A stretch of 64,000 bases of DNA from Novosphingobium sp. EMRT-2 (GCF_005145025.1 NZ_CP039695.1:372001-436000), one strand, 5' to 3'. Counted from the stretch's first letter, positions 1 to 9,061 are shown. The notes: generated by a model not told the origin, from the sequence alone. Translations and numbers: made by a program.

Positions 1-109
1 TCTTGTCTCGCCTCCGATGTGGGGCCGGCGCCCGCGATTGCCACAAAGCATTTCTTCGGGGCCGGGAAAGGACGTTTGCACCGGACCCGCCCGGCGATAG
101 AGTGGCACG

Positions 110-1438
110 ATGACGTTCCGCTCCCTGCTGGCGCTCGGCGCCGCCGCCCTTTGCATCCCCGCCACCGCTCAAGCCGCCGCACCCGATCTGCGCGCGGAAA
201 TCGCCGCCGACCTGCCGGGGCTGCTGCAGACCTACCGCAACCTGCACGCGCACCCCGAACTCAGCTTCCAGGAAGTGAAGTCCGCCGCACAAATGGCCGC
301 CGCCGCGCGCAAGGCGGGATTCGAGGTGACGGAGAAAGTGGGCCGGACCGGCGTCGTGGCGGTGCTGCGCAACGGTGCTGGGCCGACGGTGCTGATCCGC
401 GCCGACATGGATGGTTTGCCGGTGGTCGAACAGACCGGGCTGCCCTTCGCCTCGAAGGATCGCGGCACGTCCACCGCTGGCGTCGAAAGCGGGATCATGC
501 ACGCCTGCGGGCACGACACGCACATGACCGCGTGGATGGAAGTCGCCAAGCTGATGGCCGCGCACCGGGATGCATGGTCGGGCACGCTGGTGATGATCGG
601 CCAGCCGGCGGAGGAAGTGGGCCTCGGCGCGCGCGCGATGCTGGCGGACGGGCTGTTCACCCGCTTTCCCAAGCCCGATTTCGCGCTGGCGTTCCACGAC
701 ACCGGCGATCTCCCCTCGGGCGTGATCGGTGTGACGCCGGGCTACGCGCTCGCTAACGTCGATAGCGTGGACATCACCGTGAAGGGCCTTGGCGGGCACG
801 GGGCCTATCCGCAGACGACGAAAGACCCGATCGTGCTGGCCAGCGCCATCGTCATGCGCCTGCAAACGCTGATCAGCCGCGAGAACAGCCCGTTCGAGCC
901 GGGTGTCGTCACCGTCGGCAGTTTCCATGCGGGTGCCAAGCACAACATCATCCCCGACGAGGCCAGGCTGCAACTCACCGTGCGCAGCTACAGCGACGAC
1001 CAGCGCAAGCTGTTGCTCGACGGCATTCGTCGTATCGCGGCGGGCGAGGCGATGGCGTCAGGCGTGCCGCAGGACCGGATGCCGGTGGTCTCGGTGCTCG
1101 ATCCCTATACCCGCGCCACGTTCAATCCGCCCGCGTTCAGCCAGCGCGTGCTGGCCGACATGAAGCGGCAGTTTGGCGATACGGGCGCGGTGCAGACGCC
1201 GCCGGTGATGGCGGGCGAGGATTTCGGCGAGTTCTGGCGCGCCGATCCTGACCGCATGGGCGCGACGATTTTCTGGGTCGGCGGCCGCCCGGCCAGCGAA
1301 CTGGACGCGGCAAAGCGCGAGGGACGGGCGCTGCCATCGCTCCACAGCCCGTTCTGGGCGCCGGAGGCGGACAAGGTCATCGCCGCTGGCGCGGAAGCGC
1401 TGGTCAGCGAGGCGATGCGGCTGATGCCCAAGGGATGA
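110..1438 (+). CDS. Secreted M20-family amidohydrolase/carboxypeptidase
   Basis: A 442-residue metallo-amidohydrolase of the M20D (IAA-amino acid hydrolase/hippurate hydrolase) type, expected to cleave N-acyl amino acids. The N-terminus is a typical Sec signal peptide (hydrophobic core, cut near ATAQA-AAP, about residue 22), so it probably acts in the periplasm. Metal-site motifs seen in order are RADMDGLP, HACGHDTHM (about residues 130-138), the general-base pair in GQPAEE, HDTGDLP, and AGEDFGEFW near the C-terminus. The dimerisation domain fits the middle third. Length is normal for the family. It ends 65 bases before radA and shows no operon partner upstream within the window. The exact substrate cannot be told from the sequence. 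Confidence 0.88.
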   Translation: MTFRSLLALGAAALCIPATAQAAAPDLRAEIAADLPGLLQTYRNLHAHPELSFQEVKSAAQMAAAARKAGFEVTEKVGRTGVVAVLRNGAGPTVLIRADMDGLPVVEQTGLPFASKDRGTSTAGVESGIMHACGHDTHMTAWMEVAKLMAAHRDAWSGTLVMIGQPAEEVGLGARAMLADGLFTRFPKPDFALAFHDTGDLPSGVIGVTPGYALANVDSVDITVKGLGGHGAYPQTTKDPIVLASAIVMRLQTLISRENSPFEPGVVTVGSFHAGAKHNIIPDEARLQLTVRSYSDDQRKLLLDGIRRIAAGEAMASGVPQDRMPVVSVLDPYTRATFNPPAFSQRVLADMKRQFGDTGAVQTPPVMAGEDFGEFWRADPDRMGATIFWVGGRPASELDAAKREGRALPSLHSPFWAPEADKVIAAGAEALVSEAMRLMPKG

Positions 1439-1482
1439 CGGTGAGGAGCGTTACGGCGATCACGCGGCTTGCGTTCCTGATA

Positions 1483-1497
1483 CGTTCCCGTTAAGCG
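1483..1497 (+). promoter_or_regulatory. Candidate LexA (SOS) box before radA
   Basis: GTTC, seven bases, GTTC: the direct repeat known as the LexA operator in alphaproteobacteria. It lies 6 bases before the radA start codon. The match covers all 8 specified bases. About two chance matches are expected in 64 kb on both strands, so position next to a DNA-repair gene carries most of the weight. Confidence 0.5.
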
Positions 1498-1503
1498 CCG
1501 GCC

Positions 1504-2871
1504 ATGGCCAAACCCAAGCGCCGCTATGTCTGCCAGTCCTGCGGCAGCGTTTCTCCCCGCTGGCAGGGGCAGTGCGCCGATTGCGGCGAATGGAACACGC
1601 TGGTGGAGGAAGCGCCGGAGACGGTGTTTTCGGCCCGGCATGATCTGTCGAGCGGCGGGCGGCTCGTTTCGTTCGTCTCGCTCGATCAGCCGGTCAAGTT
1701 GCCGGAACGGCGCAAGACCGGGCTTGCCGAATTCGACCGCGCGCTGGGCGGCGGGCTGGTGCCGGGCTCGGCGATACTGATGGGCGGCGATCCAGGAATC
1801 GGCAAGTCCACGCTGCTGTTGCAAGCGGCGGCCTCCATCGCGCTGTCAGGTGCGGAAGCAGTCTATATCAGCGGCGAGGAAGCGTCCGACCAGGTGCGCC
1901 TGCGTGCCGACCGGCTCGGCCTGGGCAACGCGCCAATCCGGCTCGCGTCCAACACCTCGGTGCGCGACATCCTGACGACGCTGGGCGGGATGACGCCGCC
2001 CGCGTTGCTGGTGATCGATTCGATCCAGACGATGCATTCGGACCAGATCGAAGGCGCGCCGGGCACGGTCAGCCAGGTGCGCGGCTGCGCGTTCGAACTG
2101 ATTCGCTATGCCAAGGAAAACGGCGTCGCGCTGGTGCTGGTGGGCCATGTCACCAAGGACGGCTCGATCGCCGGCCCGCGCGTGCTGGAACACATGGTCG
2201 ACGTGGTGATGAGCTTCGAGGGCGAACGCAGCCACCAGTACCGCATCTTGCGCGCGCTGAAGAACCGCTTCGGCGCGGTGGACGAGATCGGCGTTTTCGC
2301 GATGGCGGGGGCAGGGCTGGAGGAGATCGGCAACCCCTCCATGCTGTTCCTTTCGGGCCGCGACGAACCGGTGCCGGGCAGTTCGGTGTTCCCCGCGCTG
2401 GAAGGGACGCGGCCGGTGCTGGTAGAGATCCAGGCGCTCACCGTGCGCCTCGCCAGCGGGGCCACGCCGCGCCGCGCGGTGGTTGGCTGGGACAGCGGAC
2501 GGTTGGCCATGTTGCTGGCCGTGCTGGAAGCGCGCTGCGGGCTGAACTTCTCCGCCGCCGAAGTCTATCTCAACGTGGCGGGCGGCTATCGCCTGACCGA
2601 TCCCGCCGCCGATCTCGCGGTGGCGGCCGCGCTGGTTTCGGCGCTGGCCGACCGGCCGCTGCCGGCGCAGGCGGCGTGGTTCGGCGAAATATCGCTGGCG
2701 GGCGAGGTCCGGCCCGTGGCGCACAGTTCCATCCGGCTCAAAGAAGCCGCGAAACTGGGCTTTTCCCGCGCCTATGGCCCCGATGGGAGCACCGAGAAGG
2801 TTGCCGGCCTCAGCTATGCGCCATTGCGATTGCTGCCAAATCTCGTTGACCGGATTGTGGGCGGGGCCTAA
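1504..2871 (+). CDS. radA: DNA repair protein RadA
   Basis: RadA (Sms), a RecA-like branch-migration ATPase that helps process recombination intermediates. The 455-residue protein has every expected part. These are an N-terminal zinc finger (Cys10, Cys13, Cys24, Cys27), a Walker A motif GGDPGIGKST at about residues 94-103, a Walker B strand ending in LLVIDSIQTM, the RadA-specific KNRFG motif at about 253-257, and a C-terminal Lon-like P domain. Start at ATG 1504 gives the exact family N-terminus. cvpA follows after 12 bases, so the two are probably co-transcribed. A candidate LexA box directly precedes the gene, suggesting SOS induction (inference). Confidence 0.97.
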   Translation: MAKPKRRYVCQSCGSVSPRWQGQCADCGEWNTLVEEAPETVFSARHDLSSGGRLVSFVSLDQPVKLPERRKTGLAEFDRALGGGLVPGSAILMGGDPGIGKSTLLLQAAASIALSGAEAVYISGEEASDQVRLRADRLGLGNAPIRLASNTSVRDILTTLGGMTPPALLVIDSIQTMHSDQIEGAPGTVSQVRGCAFELIRYAKENGVALVLVGHVTKDGSIAGPRVLEHMVDVVMSFEGERSHQYRILRALKNRFGAVDEIGVFAMAGAGLEEIGNPSMLFLSGRDEPVPGSSVFPALEGTRPVLVEIQALTVRLASGATPRRAVVGWDSGRLAMLLAVLEARCGLNFSAAEVYLNVAGGYRLTDPAADLAVAAALVSALADRPLPAQAAWFGEISLAGEVRPVAHSSIRLKEAAKLGFSRAYGPDGSTEKVAGLSYAPLRLLPNLVDRIVGGA

Positions 2872-2883
2872 TTTCGGCGGGCA

Positions 2884-3504
2884 ATGACCGGCTTCGACTA
2901 TGTTGTATTCCTGATCGTCGCGGTCGGCGCGATCGGTGGATTCTTTCGCGGTTTCGTGGAGGAAATCCTCGCCGTGGCGGCATGGTGTATTTCGCTGTTC
3001 GCGGTGCACTACCTTCACGAACCGCTGACGCAACTGCTGACCCCTTATCTGGAAAACGAGACTGGCGGCGGCGTGCTGGCCTTCGTGCTGCTGCTGATCG
3101 TGCCCTATGGGATCACCCGCTTCATCGCGCGAAGAGTGGGAAGCGCCAGCCGGAACTCCGTGCTGGGGCCGATCGACCGGCTGCTCGGCTTCGGCTTCGG
3201 CGCGGTGAAGGGTTTTATCATCGTTGTCCTGGGCTTTTCGATTCTGGTCTTCGGCTATGACGTGGTGTGGGGCGTCAGCGGCCGGCCGATGTGGATTTCG
3301 CAGGCGCGCACCTATCCGTTCCTCAATGCGGCCAGCGAGGAACTCATGACGATGATCGCCGATCGTCGCGCCGCGGCCGAAGCGGACGCCAAGGCCGAGG
3401 AAGCCGCGAAGGCGAAGAAGGACAAGGCGGCCGCGCACAAGAAAGCGGCCAAGAAGCCGGCTTCACGCCATCGCGCCGACACGTCCGCCGACAAGGAAGA
3501 CTGA
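2884..3504 (+). CDS. cvpA: CvpA family inner-membrane protein
   Basis: A 206-residue membrane protein of the CvpA (colicin V production) family. Four hydrophobic segments lie within about the first 130 residues, starting with FDYVVFLIVAVGAIGGFFRG, which carries the glycine- and arginine-containing signature after the first helix. The last 50 residues form a highly charged Ala/Lys/Glu/Asp tail, probably a cytosolic helix or coiled coil, and longer than the minimal family domain. It sits 12 bases after radA and 3 bases before the NifU-like gene, so the three form one transcription unit. The molecular function of CvpA is not firmly established in the family. Confidence 0.88.
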   Translation: MTGFDYVVFLIVAVGAIGGFFRGFVEEILAVAAWCISLFAVHYLHEPLTQLLTPYLENETGGGVLAFVLLLIVPYGITRFIARRVGSASRNSVLGPIDRLLGFGFGAVKGFIIVVLGFSILVFGYDVVWGVSGRPMWISQARTYPFLNAASEELMTMIADRRAAAEADAKAEEAAKAKKDKAAAHKKAAKKPASRHRADTSADKED

Positions 3505-3507
3505 ACC

Positions 3508-3936
3508 ATGGCGAGTTCCGCGCGTGCGCTCTACACGCCGGCCATGCTGGCGGCGGCGGCGGGGCTGGCCAACTGGCCGTGGGACGAAGCCTTGCCCTTG
3601 CGCGGCGAGGCCCGCTCGCGCAGTTGCGGCAGCACGATCGGGCTGGCGCTGCGGACCGATGCCGATGGCAGGATCAGCGCGCTGGGCCTGCGTCCGCACG
3701 CCTGCGCGGTAGGGCAGGCGGCGGCATCCGTTTTCGCCGAAGCCGCGATCGGGCGCGATGCCGCTGCCATCTCCGCCGCGCGCGATGCGCTGGCGGCGTG
3801 GCTGGCCGGAGATGGCGCGATGCCGGACTGGCCGGGCATCGACCTGATCGCCGTCGCCCGCGACTATCCGGCGCGCCATGGCGCGATCATGCTGGCCTGG
3901 GAGGCCGCGCTTTCCGCGCTTGAGCAGGGGGGCTGA
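3508..3936 (+). CDS. NifU/IscU-like iron-sulfur scaffold protein, degenerate
   Basis: A 142-residue protein resembling the N-terminal scaffold domain of NifU/IscU. Two of the three cluster-ligand cysteines are recognisable, in RSCGSTIGLAL and in HACAVGQAAA. Where IscU has the third cysteine (the LHCS-type motif), this protein reads ARHGAIMLAWEA, with glycine and alanine instead. It may therefore be a cluster carrier or a non-assembling homologue rather than a full scaffold. The start at 3508 is 3 bases after cvpA, implying translational coupling. No iscS, iscA or suf genes are nearby. Family assignment is moderately sure; function is inference. Confidence 0.65.
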   Translation: MASSARALYTPAMLAAAAGLANWPWDEALPLRGEARSRSCGSTIGLALRTDADGRISALGLRPHACAVGQAAASVFAEAAIGRDAAAISAARDALAAWLAGDGAMPDWPGIDLIAVARDYPARHGAIMLAWEAALSALEQGG

Positions 3937-4001
3937 ACGGCTCTTTCCCCAAGGTCTCGCGTTCGCTAGAGCGGGGCTACAAACGGGGAAGAGGACGGAC
4001 C

Positions 4002-5618
4002 ATGGCAGCAGCGGGCGCTGAACCAAGCGCGGCGGATATTCGGCTGGTTATCGCCGCATCATCGGCCGGCACCGTGTTCGAATGGTACGATTTCTTCATC
4101 TACGGCACGCTGGGCGCCATCCTGTCCAAGGCGTTCTTTCCCACCGGCAACGCCACGCTGGAAATGCTGCTGTTCTGGCTGGTCTTCGCGGTCGGGTTCG
4201 GTTTCCGTCCGCTGGGAGCGATCCTGTTCGGCTTTCTGGGCGACCGGCTCGGCCGCAAATACACGTTTCTCGTCACGGTTACGCTGATGGGCATCGCCAC
4301 GGCGGGGGTTGGCCTGATCCCTTCCGCCGCGACGATCGGCATGGCCGCGCCGGTGCTCGTGATCCTGCTGCGCATCCTGCAGGGGCTAGCGCTGGGCGGC
4401 GAGTATGGCGGCGCGGCGGTCTATGTCGCCGAGCATTCCGAACCCGGCCGCCGCGGCTACTTCACCAGCTATATCCAGGCGAGCGTGGTCGGCGGGTTCG
4501 TGCTCAGCCTGATCGTGGTGCTGACCTGCAAGAGCCTGATGAGCGAGGCGGTGTGGAAGGACTGGGGCTGGCGCGTGCCGTTCCTGGTCAGCCTGGCGCT
4601 GCTGGCCATATCGCTGTGGATGCGCATGAAGCTCTCGGAAAGCCCGGTGTTCCAGGCGATGAAGGAACAAGGCGAGATCGCCGGCAACCCCTTCGTCGAA
4701 AGCCTGACCTATCCCGGCAACCGGAAGCGCCTGTTCATCGCGCTGTTCGGCATCGCCGCGGGGCTGACGGTGATCTGGTACACCGCGATGTTCACCGGTC
4801 TTTCGTTCCTGAAATCGGCGATGCGGGTGGAAGACACCATGGCCGAAATCGTGGTCGGCGTGGGCGCGGCGGTGGGCATGCTGTTCTACCTGCTGGCGGG
4901 GCACACCTCCGACAAGGTGGGCCGCAAGAAGCCGATCGTGATCGGCTATCTGGCCACGCTGTTGCTGCTGTTTCCGGCATTCTGGCTGATGGGCGCTTCC
5001 GCCAATCCCGCGCTGGCCGAACAGGCGCGCCGCGCGCCGGTTACGGTCGCTGGCCCGGATTGCAGCTTCAGCGCGTTTTCGACCGAGCAGTCGACGCAGT
5101 GCGGAAAGCTGCTGGCCGATCTGGCGGGATCGGGCGTGCCCTATAGCCTGAAGACCGCCCCGGCGCTGTCGTTGAGCGCGGGCAACCGCGTCCTGTCGCT
5201 CGACGCTTATCCCTGGAGTCACAAGGCGGGGCGCGCCAAGGCCTTGCAGGCGATGCTGGCCGATGCCGGATATGATTTCACCAAGGTCCGCCCTGGCCCG
5301 GTACAGATTGCGGGAATCATCGCCTCGTTACTGCTGCTGATGGCCCTGTCCGGCTTTACCTACGGCCCCGTCGCCGCGCTGCTGACCGAGATGTTTCCGC
5401 CCCGCATCCGCTACAGCTCGATGTCGATCCCCTATCACATCGGAACCGGGTATTTCGGCGGTTTCCTGCCATTCATATCGAGCCTGATCGTGGCCAAGAC
5501 CGGCGATCCCTATTCGGGTCTGTGGTACACGTGGGTCGTGGTAGCGGTGGCTTTCCTCGTGGCGATGTGGGGGCTAAAGGGCGGACCTCCACAAGCCTAT
5601 GGTGACGATGCCGTCTGA
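4002..5618 (+). CDS. MHS-family MFS transporter (ProP/KgtP-like)
   Basis: A 538-residue major facilitator of the metabolite:H+ symporter (MHS) family, which moves organic acids, betaine or dicarboxylates across the inner membrane. The N-terminus reads SSAGTVFEWYDFFIYG, a hallmark of MHS proteins. The cytosolic loop motif GDRLGRKYT follows, then GLALGGEYGGAAVYVAEH, and the matching loop TSDKVGRKKP in the second half. Between TM helices of the C-terminal half lies an insert of about 90 residues (near 335-430) with two cysteines, probably a periplasmic loop; it makes the protein longer than E. coli ProP/KgtP. The next gene, alr, overlaps its 3' end. Substrate unknown. Confidence 0.9.
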   Translation: MAAAGAEPSAADIRLVIAASSAGTVFEWYDFFIYGTLGAILSKAFFPTGNATLEMLLFWLVFAVGFGFRPLGAILFGFLGDRLGRKYTFLVTVTLMGIATAGVGLIPSAATIGMAAPVLVILLRILQGLALGGEYGGAAVYVAEHSEPGRRGYFTSYIQASVVGGFVLSLIVVLTCKSLMSEAVWKDWGWRVPFLVSLALLAISLWMRMKLSESPVFQAMKEQGEIAGNPFVESLTYPGNRKRLFIALFGIAAGLTVIWYTAMFTGLSFLKSAMRVEDTMAEIVVGVGAAVGMLFYLLAGHTSDKVGRKKPIVIGYLATLLLLFPAFWLMGASANPALAEQARRAPVTVAGPDCSFSAFSTEQSTQCGKLLADLAGSGVPYSLKTAPALSLSAGNRVLSLDAYPWSHKAGRAKALQAMLADAGYDFTKVRPGPVQIAGIIASLLLLMALSGFTYGPVAALLTEMFPPRIRYSSMSIPYHIGTGYFGGFLPFISSLIVAKTGDPYSGLWYTWVVVAVAFLVAMWGLKGGPPQAYGDDAV

Positions 5619-6672
5619 TCCCACCCGTTTCGCCCTTCCTCCCGCCGCGCTTCGCCTGAGGCTGGACCGGGAGGCGCTCGCCCACAACTGGCGGATGCTG
5701 GACGGATGGTCGGGCACGGCGACTGCCGGCGCGGCGGTGAAGGCCGATGCCTATGGCATGGGGGCAACCGTAGTGGTGCCGGAACTGACGCGCGCGGGGT
5801 GTCGCAACTGGTTCGTGGCGCACTGGGGCGAGGCGGCGGTGCTGTTGCCGCATGTGCCGGCAGAGCAGATCGCCGTGCTGCATGGTCCGCTGAACGATGC
5901 CGACGTGGCATTCGCGCTTGAAAGCGGCGTTCGGCCGGTCCTCAATTCGCTGGAGCAGGCGCGGCGCTGGTACGCCGCTGGCGGCGGCGTGTGCCATGTC
6001 ATGGTCGATACCGGCATCAACCGCCTGGGTCTGGCGATGGGCGACCTGGGCGATCCCGTGCTGCAGGCGCTGACCATCGATTGCTGCATCAGCCATCTGG
6101 CCTCGGCCGACGAGGACGTGCCGCAGAACGCACAGCAGCTGGACCGCTTCGGGCAGGTGCGCCAGCAGGTGCCGGCGCAGCGCTATAGTCTGGCCAACAG
6201 CGCGGGCATCATGCTGGGCGATGCCTACCATGCCGACCTGACACGGCCGGGACTGGCGCTCTACGGCGGGATCGCGCGCGCGGAAATGGCCGGCGCGATC
6301 CGCCAGGTCGCCTATCCCGAGGCGGCCGTGCTGCAGGTCCGCCGGATCGAAGCGGGTGAGGGCGTGGGATACAACGCCACCTTCATCGCCCCGCGCCCGA
6401 TGCGCGCGGGCGTGATCGCGCTGGGCTATGCCGACGGCTATATGCGTTGCTGGTCGGGCAAAGGCGGTCTTTCGTGGCGGGGCGCCCGCATTCCGGTGCT
6501 GGGACGTATCTCGATGGACCTCACCATCGTGGCGCTGGACGACGTGCCCGGTTGCGGCGAGGGCGACTGGCTGACGGTCGATTATGATCCCGTTTCGGCC
6601 GCCGCGATCAGCGGATTGTCTCAATATGAACTCTTTACCCTGCTGGGACGTCGCTTTTTCCGCCAATCCTGA
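5599..6672 (+). CDS. alr: Alanine racemase
   Basis: Alanine racemase, a PLP enzyme interconverting L- and D-alanine for peptidoglycan. The 357-residue protein shows the PLP lysine in AAVKADAYGMGA (about Lys48) and the catalytic tyrosine in GVGYNATF (about Tyr258). The C-terminal beta-domain contains GRISMDLTIV. The start at ATG 5599 overlaps the transporter gene by 20 bases; a second ATG at 5608 gives a protein three residues shorter and is equally possible. Either way translation is likely coupled to the transporter. It could be the biosynthetic or the catabolic racemase; sequence alone does not separate them. Confidence 0.95.
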   Translation: MVTMPSDPTRFALPPAALRLRLDREALAHNWRMLDGWSGTATAGAAVKADAYGMGATVVVPELTRAGCRNWFVAHWGEAAVLLPHVPAEQIAVLHGPLNDADVAFALESGVRPVLNSLEQARRWYAAGGGVCHVMVDTGINRLGLAMGDLGDPVLQALTIDCCISHLASADEDVPQNAQQLDRFGQVRQQVPAQRYSLANSAGIMLGDAYHADLTRPGLALYGGIARAEMAGAIRQVAYPEAAVLQVRRIEAGEGVGYNATFIAPRPMRAGVIALGYADGYMRCWSGKGGLSWRGARIPVLGRISMDLTIVALDDVPGCGEGDWLTVDYDPVSAAAISGLSQYELFTLLGRRFFRQS

Positions 6673-6755
6673 GACAAGTGGGCTTGTGCCCCTGTGTTGC
6701 GCCGCACATACTGCATCTGCTAATGACGCCGATAAACCATGAAGGGCGCACCACG

Positions 6756-7310
6756 ATGGCCAACCAGTCCAAAGACGGCGATACCGTAATCATCAAGAAG
6801 TACGCCAACCGGCGGCTCTACAATACGCGGACGTCGAGCTACATCACGCTGGACCATCTCGCCCAGATGGTGAAGGAAAACATCGACTTCCAGGTGATCG
6901 ACGCCAAGTCCGGCGCGGACCTGACACATTCGATCCTGGCGCAGATCATCATGGAAGAGGAAGCGGCGGGCGAGCAGATGCTGCCCACCAACTTCCTGCG
7001 GCAGCTGATCTCCATGTACGGCAATTCGATGCAGGCGCTGCTGCCCGGCTATCTCGAAGCCTCGATGGACTATTTCCGCGAAAACCAGAACAAGCTGCGC
7101 AAGGCGATCGAGGACAGCATCGGCGCCAACCCGCTGGCGCAACTGGCCCAGCGCAACATGGAAATCTTCAAGGCAGCCGCCGCCGCGTTTGTGCCGGGCG
7201 CCCCCGCGCGCGAAGCGGAAAAGCCTGCCGCCAGCGAAGGCGACGAACTAGCCGAACTGCGCAAGCAGATGGCCGAAATGCAGAAGAAGCTGGACCAGAT
7301 CACGAAATAG
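6756..7310 (+). CDS. phaR: Polyhydroxyalkanoate synthesis repressor PhaR
   Basis: PhaR, the DNA- and PHA-binding repressor of phasin and PHA granule genes. From ATG 6756 the 184-residue protein begins MANQSKDGDTVIIKKYANRR, followed by LYNTRTSSYITLDHL, the very conserved PHB/PHA accumulation regulator DNA-binding domain. Residues about 65-110 match the second PHB_acc domain. The tail ends in a charged stretch rich in Glu, Lys and Gln that looks like a short coiled coil. The open frame extends upstream to 6678, but the added residues resemble no PhaR N-terminus. No PHA synthase or phasin gene is in this window, so regulation here is in trans. Confidence 0.92.
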   Translation: MANQSKDGDTVIIKKYANRRLYNTRTSSYITLDHLAQMVKENIDFQVIDAKSGADLTHSILAQIIMEEEAAGEQMLPTNFLRQLISMYGNSMQALLPGYLEASMDYFRENQNKLRKAIEDSIGANPLAQLAQRNMEIFKAAAAAFVPGAPAREAEKPAASEGDELAELRKQMAEMQKKLDQITK

Positions 7311-7424
7311 TACCGGTTGCGCCGCGGGGGCGGGCGTCGGTGATCTTGTTCACCGGCGATGAACCTTACGGAACCGCCGCAAACCGTCTTGCCCCTTTGC
7401 CGATTGCCGCTTAACCCGCGCGGC

Positions 7425-8972
7425 ATGAACCAGTCCAAGATCAAGCACGCGCTAAACGTCACGCGCGACGAAGACTTCGCCCAGTGGTACCAGGCGGTGA
7501 TCGCCGAAGCCGAGCTTGCCGAGGAATCGGGGGTGCGCGGCTGCATGGTGATCAAGCCGTGGGGCTATGGCATCTGGGAACGCATCCAGAAGATCATGGA
7601 TGAACGCATCAAGGAAGCGGGCGTCGAGAACTGCTACTTCCCGCTGTTCATTCCGCTGTCCTACTTCGCCAAGGAAGCCGATCACGTCGAAGGCTTCGCC
7701 AAGGAGATGGCGGTCGTCACGCACCACCGCCTGATCGCCGACGCCAAGGGCGGGCTGGTGCCCGACCCCGAGGCGAAGCTGGAAGAGCCGCTGGTCGTGC
7801 GCCCCACCTCGGAAACGGTGATCGGCGCGGCCATGGCGCGCTGGATCCAGTCCTGGCGTGACCTGCCATTGCTCACGAACCAGTGGGCCAACGTCGTGCG
7901 CTGGGAAATGCGCACGCGCATGTTCCTGCGCACCAGCGAGTTCCTGTGGCAGGAAGGCCATACCGCGCACGCCGATGAAGCCGACGCTATGCAGGAAACG
8001 CTGCGCGCGCTGGAAATGTACCGCTCCTTCGCCGAGGACGTGCTGGCGATGCCGGTCATCGCCGGGGCCAAGCCAGAGAACGAACGCTTCCCCGGCGCGG
8101 TCGCGACCTATTCGATCGAGGCGATGATGCAGGACGGCAAGGCGCTGCAGGCCGGCACCTCGCACTATCTCGGCACCGGCTTCGCCGAGGCGGCGGGCAT
8201 CCGCTACCAGGACAAGGAAGGCCAGCAGACGCTGTGCCACACCACCAGCTGGGGCGTTTCCACCCGCATGATCGGCGGTGTCATCATGACTCACGGTGAC
8301 GATGACGGCTTGCGCGTGCCGCCGCAGGTGGCGCCGCAGCAGATCGTGATCCTGCCGATGCTGCGCGACAACGACGGCGACGAGGCGCTGCTCGCCTATT
8401 GCGAAAGCCTGCGCGCCGCGCTGGCGAAGCAATCGGCATTCGGCGAGCGTGTGCGCGTACTGCTCGACAAGCGCCCCGGCAAGGCGACTGCCAAGCGCTG
8501 GGCCTGGGTCAAGAAGGGCGTGCCGCTGGTGCTCGAAATCGGCGGCCGCGATGCCGAAGGCGGCCAGGTCAGCGCGCTGCGCCGCGACCGGCTGTGGCGC
8601 GAGGATGGCAAGCCCAACTTCGTGGCGCAGGCCAAGGACGATTTCGTCGCGGCGGCGATGGCTGAGCTGGAAGAAATCCAGCAGGCGCTCTTTACCGAAG
8701 CACAGGCCAAGCGCGATGCGCAGGTGGTGCGCGATGTGACCGACCTGGACGGCCTTGCCGCCTATTTCGCCGAAGACCGCAAGTTCCCCGGCTGGGTGGA
8801 AATGGGCTGGTCCCGCCCCACCGGCGCGGCTCTCGACAAAGTCGTCGAAACGCTCAAGGGTCTGAAACTGACCATCCGCAATACTCCGATGGACGCCGCG
8901 CCGCCGGAAGGGCCGTGCCCGTTCACCGGCGAACCGGCGGTCGAACGCATCCTGATCGCACGGGCTTATTGA
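7425..8972 (+). CDS. proS: Proline--tRNA ligase, archaeal/eukaryotic (type 3) form
   Basis: Prolyl-tRNA synthetase, class II, charging tRNA-Pro. From ATG 7425 it is 515 residues. The N-terminus (DFAQWYQAVIAEAELAEES), the motif 2 region (RWEMRTRMFLRTSEFLWQEG) and the C-terminal end in tyrosine belong to the archaeal/eukaryote-like ProS group. They do not match the E. coli type with its INS editing insert or the short alphaproteobacterial type. An upstream ATG at 7359 in the same frame adds 22 residues unlike the family. A GC-rich hairpin and T-run directly downstream make this a single-gene unit. Confidence 0.93.
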   Translation: MNQSKIKHALNVTRDEDFAQWYQAVIAEAELAEESGVRGCMVIKPWGYGIWERIQKIMDERIKEAGVENCYFPLFIPLSYFAKEADHVEGFAKEMAVVTHHRLIADAKGGLVPDPEAKLEEPLVVRPTSETVIGAAMARWIQSWRDLPLLTNQWANVVRWEMRTRMFLRTSEFLWQEGHTAHADEADAMQETLRALEMYRSFAEDVLAMPVIAGAKPENERFPGAVATYSIEAMMQDGKALQAGTSHYLGTGFAEAAGIRYQDKEGQQTLCHTTSWGVSTRMIGGVIMTHGDDDGLRVPPQVAPQQIVILPMLRDNDGDEALLAYCESLRAALAKQSAFGERVRVLLDKRPGKATAKRWAWVKKGVPLVLEIGGRDAEGGQVSALRRDRLWREDGKPNFVAQAKDDFVAAAMAELEEIQQALFTEAQAKRDAQVVRDVTDLDGLAAYFAEDRKFPGWVEMGWSRPTGAALDKVVETLKGLKLTIRNTPMDAAPPEGPCPFTGEPAVERILIARAY

Positions 8973-8979
8973 TAGGAAA

Positions 8980-9014
8980 GGGCGGGGCAACCTTCGGGTT
9001 CTCCGTCCTTTTTT
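8980..9014 (+). terminator. Rho-independent terminator after proS
   Basis: Stem GGGCGG (8980-8985) pairs with CCGTCC (9003-9008, one G-U). An inner stem AACC/GGTT closes a stable TTCG tetraloop at 8993-8996. Six T follow at 9009-9014. It starts 8 bases after the proS stop. Confidence 0.75.
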
Positions 9015-9061
9015 CCGCGTATGCTTGCGAGGAGCGCGGCCGAAGGGTTACCTTGCGGGGC

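Noticed and set aside
7338..7355. Terminator after phaR (CGGTGA...TCACCG hairpin)
   Set aside because: A 6-bp stem without T-run just before proS; not enough to call a terminator.
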